Source: Acidobacteriota bacterium
GTDB lineage: Bacteria; Acidobacteriota; Vicinamibacteria; Vicinamibacterales; JAKQTR01
Assembly (NCBI GenBank): GCA_029562975.1
Contig: JAKQTR010000037.1
Span: 124,001-188,000, forward strand
Direction of reading: 5' to 3'
Length of the DNA stretch: 64,000 nt
Shown: positions 16,973 to 24,074 of the stretch, piece after piece
How positions within the stretch are numbered: the stretch's first letter is position 1
Layout of the letters: each line of letters opens with the position of its first letter
Notes under the pieces: model-generated
Told to the model about the DNA's origin: nothing
Database searches by the model: none
The model's input: only the letters and a program-made list of their open reading frames with translations
Program-made: the position numbers and the translations under genes

Positions 16973-18352
16973 TCAGTCGCCGGCGGGCGCGCTGCCGGGA
17001 GGCTCCTCCCAGAAGTCGCGCGGCCCCGCGTCGATGCCGGCGAGGGCCTCGCCGCGCAGGATGCGGTCCGCCATGGTCAGGCCCTGGCCGATTGAGTGGT
17101 CCATGTTGTTGTACCAGAACCGCCCGCACCGGCCGGCGAGCAGGAGATTGCGGACGCCCCCGAGCGCCCGCAGGCAGGATGCGAGTTCGGCCGGGTAGTC
17201 CAGCCCGTAGATGGGATAGGTGTTGCGCACGGGCTCGATGTGCAGCCCGCGGACGTCGTCGGGGCTGCCAATCATGCCCGTCCGCGCCAGGTCGCGCACG
17301 ATCCCGTCGACGAGCGCCTCCGGCCGGCCCCAGCGCTCGTCCCCCTCCCGGCACGTCACCTCGACGCACAGGCCGCTCATCCCGTCCGGCGCCATGCCCC
17401 GGTCGAACGCCGTCGGCGACGACGCGCGCGAGAAGATCTCGTCGCCGCCGAAGTACGTCCACTGGTACGGCACCCTCGGCGGGACGCCAATCTCGAAGTT
17501 GTAGAAGAGCGTCGAGAGGAACTCGAGACGCACCGGCCCGATGCCCGCAAGCGCCGCGGCCTCGGTGATCGGGCCCGTCCACACGACGTCGTCGCACGCG
17601 ATCTCTTCGCCCCCGGCCGCCACCGCCGTGATCCGCCCGTCTCGCAACGTCAGCGCGGTGACCCTGCGGCCGAGGAGCACGCGCCCGCCGCAGTCCCGGA
17701 TCGCCGAGACCAGCCGGTCCGAGAACTGCCCGATTCCACGCGGGCTGTACAGGAACGTGGTCTCGACCGGCTTCGGCAGGAGCGTCGTCCGGATGAGCGA
17801 CCAGATCGTGTCGGCCGACGCGCGCTTGTCGATGACGGCCCGGTTCACGCCGGCCCGGCCCCAGTCCCGGTGCAAGTCCGCCGGGTCCGAGCCCAGGAAC
17901 TTCCGGGTGTAGGGACGGAAGAAGATCTCGTACAGCGTGCGGCCGTACTTGTTGAGCACGTCGGCTTCGAACGACTCGCCGGGCACGCGGCGCCGCGCGA
18001 CGGCGTCGATCGCGCCGCGCAGCATGACGCTCGGCGGCATCGAGAGGAACACGCTCGGGCGCAGGGGCCACGGGTGGAAGCGCCCGAACATGCGCGCCCC
18101 GCTCGACCGCGAGATCTCGATCGCCTGGGACCCGAGGACCTCGCGGACGAACTGCTCCACCCGGCGGTTGTCGGTGTGGAAGCGATGCGGGCCCACGTCG
18201 AAATGGAAGTCGCCGTAGTGCCAGGTCCGGGCGAGGCCGCCGGCCCAGGCGTCCCGTTCGACGAGCGTCACGCGCCGGCCCTCGCGGGCGAGCCGGCTGG
18301 CGATGGTGAGGCCGGCGACGCCGGCCCCGACAACGACGGTCTGGGTGTTCAC
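16973..18352 (-). CDS. FAD-dependent oxidoreductase of the UDP-galactopyranose-mutase/protoporphyrinogen-oxidase-like group
   Basis: A 459-residue protein. The GTG start overlaps the stop of the upstream membrane-protein gene (GTGA). The dinucleotide-binding GAGVAGLTIASRLA at 8-21 and the acidic VTLVE end of beta-2 are intact; GGLARTWHYGDFHFDVGPHR and FHTDN form the next FAD loop. A C-terminal FAD block reads NLLLAGRCGRFWYNNMDHSI and GQGLTMADRIL. NTYPIYGLDYPAEL just before it is shared with bacterial sugar-mutase-like amine-oxidase-fold proteins. The coupling to a polytopic membrane protein suggests work on cell-surface sugar or lipid-linked sugar, but the substrate is not shown. Confidence 0.8.
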   Translation of the reverse strand: MNTQTVVVGAGVAGLTIASRLAREGRRVTLVERDAWAGGLARTWHYGDFHFDVGPHRFHTDNRRVEQFVREVLGSQAIEISRSSGARMFGRFHPWPLRPSVFLSMPPSVMLRGAIDAVARRRVPGESFEADVLNKYGRTLYEIFFRPYTRKFLGSDPADLHRDWGRAGVNRAVIDKRASADTIWSLIRTTLLPKPVETTFLYSPRGIGQFSDRLVSAIRDCGGRVLLGRRVTALTLRDGRITAVAAGGEEIACDDVVWTGPITEAAALAGIGPVRLEFLSTLFYNFEIGVPPRVPYQWTYFGGDEIFSRASSPTAFDRGMAPDGMSGLCVEVTCREGDERWGRPEALVDGIVRDLARTGMIGSPDDVRGLHIEPVRNTYPIYGLDYPAELASCLRALGGVRNLLLAGRCGRFWYNNMDHSIGQGLTMADRILRGEALAGIDAGPRDFWEEPPGSAPAGD

Positions 18353-20439
18353 TGTACGGAGTAGATGCGGACTTCGGGGTTCTGAAAGACCTTCGTGAAC
18401 AGATCCAGGCGGCGATCGAACTTCACGCCGGCCTCCGGGTAGTGCTCGAGTTCAACCTGGCCAAGGTACAAGTACCTGATGCCCATGGAGCGCGCGATGC
18501 GGTGCGCCAGATCCGGGTCCTCCGTCGCATAAAGCTCGCGGACGCGCTCGCTCGCCCGATGGTAGGCGGGCTCGTCGAGCAGCGAGATCGGAAGACCGGT
18601 CGCCATCCGGCGCTCGGCGAACGACGGGATGAGCGTCCAGCTCGCGCGGCCCCGCGCGGTGGGCTCCACCTGGACGGTCTGCCACGGCTTCGTGTGGCGC
18701 TTGATCCAGTCGAGCGCCTCCTGTTCGTTCCTCGTCACGACCACGGTCCACGGGAAGCCGGGGCCCATCGTGCGCGTCTCGACATCCTGCGCGTTGATGT
18801 AGTCCAGCACCGCCGTCGGCACTCCCGCGAGCGCCACGCCGGCCGCGAGGGCGATTGCGGCCCAGCGCCGGCGATCCCACAGGGCCGCGAAGCCCAACGC
18901 GCCGAGGCCCGGCGCCGCGACGAACATCACCTGGCCGGCCCGCCACCCGATCCAGGGCTCGGCCGACGTCAGCGTGACGAAGAAGATCAGCAGGAACGCG
19001 GCGACCACGGCGAGCAGGGCCGGCCGCGCGCTGCGTGGCAGGCGCCAGGATGCCGCGAGGCCGGCCAGCGCCGGGGCGAGGATGGGCCCGGCCGCCAGCG
19101 GGATGGCGACGAGCGGCGCCCTCATGGCCAGCCTGGACAGCCCGAACCGAAGGTTCGACCCGGCGCCTTCCAGCGTCTGGTTCGCCACCATCCACCCGAC
19201 GGCGCCGATGACGGGCAGGCCGGCGAGGGCAAGCGTCGCGACCTTCGAGCAGAAGCGTTCGCGGTCGATGACCAGGTCGGCGGCCGCCGCGAGTCCCCAC
19301 GTGAGGCTGATGAGGCCGCCGGGGAACGGGCTGACCATCAGCGCCAGGCCGAGCGAGGCGCCGCACGCCAGGGCGACGCCGCCACCCATCCGCGCTCCGG
19401 CCCTGGCGACGATGACCAGCGCCACCAGGCCGACGGCGCACGCCATGGAGTGGTGGGTGTTGTAGTAGAGCGACCGCTGCAGCCCGTCGATCGTCACCGC
19501 CTGGAAGAACCAGTAGGTGGTGGCGTCGACGTTGATCTCGCGAATCGCGGCAAGCGGCGCGCCGCCGCGCAGGCAGCGCTGGATCAAGTACAGCCCCTCC
19601 GCGCTCGCTGCCACGAAGGCGAGCGCGACCGCGACGGCCGACGGGCCGGCGCGGCCTCCGCAGGCCATCCACGCGAACAGGAAGACCATGGCGGCGAAGA
19701 TCATGCCGGTGCCGAGCGCGTTGACCGTGAGCCGGCCGACCCGGTCGGGCAGGATATGGGGCATGACGAGTGCTGCCGACGATGGCGGCACGAAGTGAAG
19801 CCAGTAGTAGTGGAGCGTGTCCTTCGCCCGGTACGGATTGCGCGGCGGGTTGTCTGCTTTCTCGAGCTCCGCCGTCAGGGCCATGTGCCACACGAAGTCG
19901 GCGGTGAAATAGGCGCGGAACAGCCGCTCTCCGGCCGCGTCGCGCTCGCCGATGCGGGAGAACGGCCGTCCGACAAGCAGCGGCACGAGCGCGACGACCA
20001 TCGCCAGCGCGGCCGTATCACGGCGGGTCCACCGAGGCAGATCGATGCGCCGGGCCCGTCGCGGGAAGAGCACCGCCCAGATGACCGCCGTGCCGGCTGC
20101 CCACGTGACGACTATCGTCTCCGGGCGGGGAACGCCGAGCGCGATGGGAATCCAGAGCAGGAATGCCGTCAGGGGATACCCCAGGGCGAACCCGGCGATC
20201 CACGTGGCGCCATGCCTGGCGCCGAACACGTAGGCGGCCACCGGCCATCCCGGGGCGATTGAGGCGACGACGAGAGCGAGACAGACGATCCCGCCCCAGC
20301 CCGATCCCAGGCGCCAGGCCAGGGCCAGCACCCACACGCCGACGGCGGCGATAAGAACCGGGGCAGCACGGCCGGCAGTCAGGAAATCCGGAAGGAAGAG
20401 GCGACCCCGCCTGTCTGCTGTCGAGGTCCGGTCCGGCAT
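18349..20439 (-). CDS. Large polytopic membrane protein, glycosyltransferase-39-like
   Basis: A 696-residue integral membrane protein with at least twelve hydrophobic segments in residues ~25-560, then a soluble C-terminal domain of ~140 residues (ALDWIKRHTKPWQTVQVEP ... YLYLGQVELEHYPEAG). Its layout (charged first loop ADNPPRNPYRAKDTLHYYWLHF, then many TM helices and an extracytoplasmic C-terminal domain) resembles GT-C-type mannosyltransferases and the YYY membrane-protein group. The acidic DxD-like residues of the first loop cannot be fixed with certainty, so the activity is only suggested. The ATG at 20439 is used (an adjacent GTG is possible). It overlaps the FAD oxidoreductase by four bases. 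Confidence 0.75.
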   Translation of the reverse strand: MPDRTSTADRRGRLFLPDFLTAGRAAPVLIAAVGVWVLALAWRLGSGWGGIVCLALVVASIAPGWPVAAYVFGARHGATWIAGFALGYPLTAFLLWIPIALGVPRPETIVVTWAAGTAVIWAVLFPRRARRIDLPRWTRRDTAALAMVVALVPLLVGRPFSRIGERDAAGERLFRAYFTADFVWHMALTAELEKADNPPRNPYRAKDTLHYYWLHFVPPSSAALVMPHILPDRVGRLTVNALGTGMIFAAMVFLFAWMACGGRAGPSAVAVALAFVAASAEGLYLIQRCLRGGAPLAAIREINVDATTYWFFQAVTIDGLQRSLYYNTHHSMACAVGLVALVIVARAGARMGGGVALACGASLGLALMVSPFPGGLISLTWGLAAAADLVIDRERFCSKVATLALAGLPVIGAVGWMVANQTLEGAGSNLRFGLSRLAMRAPLVAIPLAAGPILAPALAGLAASWRLPRSARPALLAVVAAFLLIFFVTLTSAEPWIGWRAGQVMFVAAPGLGALGFAALWDRRRWAAIALAAGVALAGVPTAVLDYINAQDVETRTMGPGFPWTVVVTRNEQEALDWIKRHTKPWQTVQVEPTARGRASWTLIPSFAERRMATGLPISLLDEPAYHRASERVRELYATEDPDLAHRIARSMGIRYLYLGQVELEHYPEAGVKFDRRLDLFTKVFQNPEVRIYSVQ

Positions 20440-20528
20440 CACCTCAGAAGCTTAGCAGAAACTCCCCTCTCTTTCCCTCTTTGAGCCACTCGCTGGCACG
20501 AAGCGGGCCGACAGGGCCGGCCTCGCCG

Positions 20529-20534
20529 TATAAT
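20529..20534 (+). promoter_or_regulatory. Consensus -10 box upstream of the GNAT gene
   Basis: A perfect TATAAT 22 bp before the GTG start. The hexamer 17 bp upstream is not -35-like. Confidence 0.45.
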
Positions 20535-20556
20535 TGGAGGCGAGGAGGGCGCTCCC

Positions 20557-21081
20557 GTGACCATCCTCGAGACCGACCGTCTGGCGATCCGGCGGCTGAC
20601 GCTGGACGATGCGACGTTCGTGCTCCGGCTGCTGAACGAGCCGTCCTTCATCCAGCACATCGGCGACCGCAACGTCCGCAACCTGGCCGACGCGAAGCGG
20701 TACATCCTGGCTGGCCCCATCGCCAGCTACCAGCGCCACGGCTACGGCGGATTCCTGGTCGAGATGAAGCAGACGCACCTGCCCATCGGCCTCTGCGGCC
20801 TGGTCAGGCGCGACGCGCTCGACGATGTGGAACTGCGGTGCGCGTTCGTGCCGGAGTCGTGGTCGAAGGGCTACGCCTTCGAGTCCGCGTCCGCGATGCT
20901 CGGCTACGCGCACGATCGCCTGGGATTGAGGCGCGTCGTCGCCGTCGTGTCGCCCGAGAACAGCGCGACGATCGGCCTGCTCGTGAAGCTGGGCTTCTAC
21001 TTCGATCGCATGGCGCGTTTGCCCGGCGAAAAGGGCGAGTCGAGGATCTTTGCGCTGAACTTTCCCGAGGCGCTGGCGTAG
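20557..21081 (+). CDS. GNAT-family N-acetyltransferase (RimJ/RimL-like)
   Basis: A 174-residue cytoplasmic acyl-CoA-dependent acetyltransferase. The GTG start follows GGAGGCGAGGAGGG. The N-terminal TDRLAIRRLTLDDATFVLRL is the RimJ/RimL-type opening; GYGGFLVEMKQTHLPIGLCG and VELRCAFVPESWSKGYAFES are strands beta4-beta5 (WSKGYA replaces the Q/RxxGxA acetyl-CoA loop), and VVAVVSPENSATIGLLVKLGFYF is the C-terminal wedge with the usual 'NxxSxxxxxKxGF'. The branch includes ribosomal-protein and small-molecule acetylases, so the substrate is not predictable. It stands alone upstream of tRNA-Leu. Confidence 0.88.
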   Translation: MTILETDRLAIRRLTLDDATFVLRLLNEPSFIQHIGDRNVRNLADAKRYILAGPIASYQRHGYGGFLVEMKQTHLPIGLCGLVRRDALDDVELRCAFVPESWSKGYAFESASAMLGYAHDRLGLRRVVAVVSPENSATIGLLVKLGFYFDRMARLPGEKGESRIFALNFPEALA

Positions 21082-21138
21082 CCTGGAAGAGAGCAGGAGC
21101 CGCGGCGGCCGCCTGCCGCGCCCACTGCGCCTTTCAGC

Positions 21139-21144
21139 TATGAT
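21139..21144 (+). promoter_or_regulatory. Candidate -10 box for tRNA-Leu
   Basis: TATGAT lies 15 bp before the tRNA 5' end, a normal distance for a tRNA promoter. No good -35 was found at the expected spacing. Confidence 0.4.
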
Positions 21145-21159
21145 CGGGCCTCGTCCTGG

Positions 21160-21245
21160 GCCGGGGTGGCGGAACTGGTAGACGCACGGGACTTAAAATC
21201 TCGTGAGGGTGACACCTCGTGTGGGTTCAAACCCCACCCCCGGCA
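21160..21245 (+). tRNA. tRNA-Leu (anticodon UAA)
   Basis: A complete cloverleaf by eye: acceptor GCCGGGG/CCCCGGC, a D-arm TGGCGGAACTGGTAGACGCA, an anticodon stem CGGGA/TCTCG with loop CTTAAAA (anticodon TAA at 21194-21196), a long class-II variable arm of GTGAGGGTGACACCTC type, and a T-arm GTGGGTTCAAACCCCAC. The discriminator is A. The 3' CCA is not encoded (ACTTCC follows), so CCA-adding enzyme is needed. The tRNA reads UUA and UUG, rare codons in such a GC-rich genome. Confidence 0.97.
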
Positions 21246-21803
21246 CTTCCAACCGCGTTCCTGCCCGCCATTCAACGGCTCCGGGATCTGACCCGGCTCC
21301 TCTGACACGGCGTGCGGCTCGGACGCGCCGGTGCCCGTGCCGGCGGCGGCCGGCAATCCGTGACAGCGGCGGGCTTCGTCAGGGGTACCGGCGGGAGGGC
21401 CCTGCTCATCGAGGCCGGGGCGGACGCGCCGCCGAGCCTGACCGGCCATGCCTCTCGCTGCGCGTTCAGGGGCGAGGGCGGCTGGGAGGCGCGCGCCGTG
21501 CCGCTCCCCCCACGCTGCGGCAGCCGGCCCGAACGTCCGGCGCCAGACGCGCCGGCCGTGCCCCGGCGGATGCTCCTTCGAGAGGGAGAAGCGACGCGCC
21601 GCCGTGTCCTCGACCGGGCGCACGCGTCCACGCCAGTTGACTCCCGCATCCTCCAGCGACGGCGTCGATCGCTCGATTTCCGGCCTGATCCCGCGGGAAT
21701 TGCGATGGCCCGGGCCTTGCACGATACGTTGGCAGAAGGCAGGGCCGGAGCGGCGGCACGGACCAACATCCGAACCACCGCGCGCACGGAGATGGAGGAC
21801 GCC
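21246..21803. other. Gene-free stretch after tRNA-Leu
   Basis: 558 bp with no supportable gene. Open frames here have no ribosome site, show no family motif and run against each other on both strands. No repeat of the tRNA 3' end was found, so there is no sign of an integrated element. It ends in the leader of the small secreted-protein gene. Confidence 0.5.
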
Positions 21804-22277
21804 ATGAAACCGACGACGCTCGTCATCGCAGCCGGGGTGGTGGTGGCTGGCCTGGCGCTCGGCGCGCCGGTGCATGCGCAGTCGGCGCGGATCACCGTGG
21901 GCGCTGTCTTCAGCACGGGCCCGCAGTACTGGCCGCAGGGCCCGTACCCGGGGCGACCCGGCCCAGGCGCCTACGGAGCCTATCGCGGATTCGGCGCGCG
22001 CGAGTTCGCGCAGAACCGCGGCTTCGCCGACGGCTACGAGCAGGGATTCGACGCCGCCGCCGATCGCAACCGCTTCGATCCGTGGCGCGAGCGCTGGTAC
22101 CGGGGCGGCACGCGCGGATACGACCGCAGCCTGCGCATGACACGCGACGAGTACCGGAGCTTCTACCGGCGCGGCTTCCTGCAGGGCTACGAGGCGGGGT
22201 ACCGCGACGGGCAGCGCGGCTGGCGCGGCGGCTACGATCGCCGGTGGCTCGACGACTGGCGGAGGGGCTGGCGGTAG
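21804..22277 (+). CDS. Small secreted Gly/Arg/Tyr-rich protein
   Basis: A 157-residue protein. The ATG at 21804 has GGAGG five bases upstream. A signal peptide (TLVIAAGVVVAGLALGAPVHA, cleaved before QSAR) precedes a mature chain rich in Gly, Arg, Tyr and Asp. It carries repeated GY-type units: FADGYEQGFDAAADRN, GFLQGYEAGYRDGQRGW and RGFGAREFAQNRG. This 'GYxxGYxxG' pattern occurs in short exported proteins of unknown function in Acidobacteriota and Proteobacteria. No enzyme motif or Cys is present. It is not in an operon. Confidence 0.75.
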   Translation: MKPTTLVIAAGVVVAGLALGAPVHAQSARITVGAVFSTGPQYWPQGPYPGRPGPGAYGAYRGFGAREFAQNRGFADGYEQGFDAAADRNRFDPWRERWYRGGTRGYDRSLRMTRDEYRSFYRRGFLQGYEAGYRDGQRGWRGGYDRRWLDDWRRGWR

Positions 22278-22972
22278 TCCGCCGGCGAACGGGGGCGGCT
22301 GCATAGGCCGCCCCAGCGCCCTCGCGCCGGCACGTTCATCACGCGCGGCCTGCGACTCCCGAATCCACCGAATCCACACGGCCACCCCGGCAGCGGCCCG
22401 GCTCTCCCGTTCCCTAGCCCGCGCGGCCGAGGCCGCCGCTCCGGCTTCGCAGCCGGCATCGAGGCCGGCGTGGCCGCGCCGTCGTCGGCCTCCGTCTGCA
22501 GCACGCGCTCGCCGGGCGCCGTAACCGGCACGGGCGTGACAGGGGCGGATGAATCGGCCGAACAGACAGGCCAGGATCCGCCAACCGGACCGGAGCGTGG
22601 CACGCACAGGCAGCCAGGCTGGATTTGTCAGAATACCTGACAGATCCTGAGCGAGCCGAAAAGCGGCTCGATCTCCCTCTGCTGACGTATCTGTTTCGAT
22701 ACAAAAGCCTTGTGCGCAACGGGCCGATGAGGCGCCGACTTCCGCCTGGCTGGCGTGATGTTTGCTGGGGCGGCATTCGGGTCGGCTCGCTCCTTCGGCG
22801 AGCGCGTCGGTTGGTTGAGTGAAAGCCCGGGCTGCGGTCTGGTGAACGCTTCTCGGTTCGCGGACGGCGCGGAAGCCGCCTTCCGGTCGGCTTCAGCCGT
22901 TCAGCGCGAGCGTCACGAGGCTCCAGCTGCTGGCAGGCGGGCGCAGCGGCGCACCGCCGGGAGTCTGTGGAC
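22278..22972. other. Gene-poor stretch containing three clustered palindromes
   Basis: 695 bp with no convincing gene. The central part has lower GC than its flanks and holds three inverted repeats within 77 bp: TGTCAG/CTGACA at 22626-22642, CGAGCCG-AAAAG-CGGCTCG at 22652-22670, and GTATC/GATAC at 22687-22702. A 65-codon frame over them (starting near 22625) lacks a ribosome site. A regulatory region or small RNA is possible. Confidence 0.5.
22652..22670. repeat. Perfect 7-bp stem with AAAAG loop
   Basis: CGAGCCG and CGGCTCG enclose a 5-nt loop. It is the middle of three consecutive palindromes in the gene-poor stretch; no T-tract follows, so it is not a canonical terminator. Confidence 0.45.
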
Positions 22973-23269
22973 ATGGCCATTCCCCCGACTGAGGAGTGGC
23001 GAGGCAATACCCTCGACGTCGCCAGGCCGTCTGTCGTGAAGTCCAAGGCCCGCTGCGTGTGGTCGCTCTGGAACTCGGGCACGGTGGCCCACGCCGAGTT
23101 GCACGAGCACCCGCTCGGTCACCAGTTGTGCGTCTACCTGGACGGCAGTCTCCTCTTCACGTCGGTCCACGCGACGCGCGAGGCTGCCGAGCGGGAGGCG
23201 ATGGGCTTGAAGCAGAAGGCGATGGCCGAGGCCTGGACCGACCCCTGGTCGCCCCGCACCGCGGACTGA
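22973..23269 (+). CDS. Small conserved-looking hypothetical protein
   Basis: 98 residues from the ATG at 22973 (an in-frame GTG two codons earlier is possible; GGGAG lies nine bases upstream of the ATG). The core TVAHAELHEHPLGHQLCVYL then DGSLLFTSVHATREAAEREA looks like a compact alpha/beta protein with alternating hydrophobic residues, and the third-base GC pattern supports this frame. No signal peptide or membrane segment is present. No function is recognised. It follows the palindrome cluster by ~270 bp. Confidence 0.65.
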   Translation: MAIPPTEEWRGNTLDVARPSVVKSKARCVWSLWNSGTVAHAELHEHPLGHQLCVYLDGSLLFTSVHATREAAEREAMGLKQKAMAEAWTDPWSPRTAD

Positions 23270-23409
23270 CTCCCCCGCTCGAACCGGCTCGGCGTGCGCC
23301 CGGACAGCCCTGCCGGCCTTGATCCGGCTCATCCGGCCCACGCCAGGGCCGGATTGCTCATCGGCCGCGTTCACGCGCCGCGCCGGCCCGATCGCGCTAT
23401 GCTGCTCCC

Positions 23410-24003
23410 GTGAAGCGCGGGACGCCGAAAGGGCCGCAGCCGCTGAAACGGAACTGGCTGCCGCTTGCGGCCGTCGCGGCGGGCTACGCCGTGGCCTTCG
23501 TCCTCATCCGGCGCTTCACGCCGGTCAGCCTGGATTCGCCGTGGTTCGTCGTGGCCGCGATGGCGTGCTGCCTCGGGCTGCTGTTCGCGGCGCAGCCGGC
23601 CGTGATGATCCGGATGCCGCGCCGGCTCCGGACGCTTCGGGCCTGGGAGCGCGAGGGCGGCTTCTACCGCTCGATTGGCGTGCCGGCCTTCGGGCGTCTG
23701 CTGCGGCGGACGCCGCTGCGGCTGTTCAACACGGACGTGTATCTGGGCAACGGGCTGTCCCGGGCGGCGAACGTGGCCGCCGAGCTCGAAGCGGCGGAGG
23801 CCTCGCACCTGATCGCGGCCGCGCTGCCTCTGCCGTACATGATGAAGATCGCGCTGGAGGGGCGCTGGGCGGCCCTGGCCTGGGTGTCGCTCGCCCAGCT
23901 GCTCGTCAACGTCTACCCCGTCCTGCATCTGCGCCTGACGCGGCGCCGCTTCGAGCGCGTCGCGGCCCGGCTGAGCGCGAGCGGCACAGGCCGCCGCGAC
24001 TGA
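23410..24003 (+). CDS. CrtO-like (glycosyl-4,4'-diaponeurosporenoate acyltransferase family) membrane protein
   Basis: A 197-residue membrane protein starting with GTG. Segments WLPLAAVAAGYAVAFVLIRR and WFVVAAMACCLGLLFAAQPA are membrane-spanning; another pair follows at about 140-175. The signature block RAWEREGGFYRSIGVPAFGRL, TPLRLFNTDVYLGNG, EAAEASHLIAAALPL and NVYPVLHLRLTRRRFER matches the CrtO acyltransferase family, known in staphylococci from the last step of staphyloxanthin biosynthesis. No carotenoid genes are nearby, so the acyl acceptor here is unknown. A TATGCT box lies 7-12 bp before the GTG with no ribosome site, which may mean a nearly leaderless transcript. Confidence 0.75.
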   Translation: MKRGTPKGPQPLKRNWLPLAAVAAGYAVAFVLIRRFTPVSLDSPWFVVAAMACCLGLLFAAQPAVMIRMPRRLRTLRAWEREGGFYRSIGVPAFGRLLRRTPLRLFNTDVYLGNGLSRAANVAAELEAAEASHLIAAALPLPYMMKIALEGRWAALAWVSLAQLLVNVYPVLHLRLTRRRFERVAARLSASGTGRRD

Positions 24004-24074
24004 CGCTCCCCCGAAGCGCGCCCCGGCGCGTCCTGCTCCGACTGGCTATCGCGGCCGAGCGCGCTCGGACGCCG

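Noticed and set aside
21246-21803. Possible genomic island inserted at tRNA-Leu
   Set aside because: No integrase, no repeat of the tRNA 3' end and no change in gene content was found downstream.
22625-22822. 65-codon plus-strand frame across the palindromes
   Set aside because: No ribosome site, no homology motif; the palindromes explain the sequence better.
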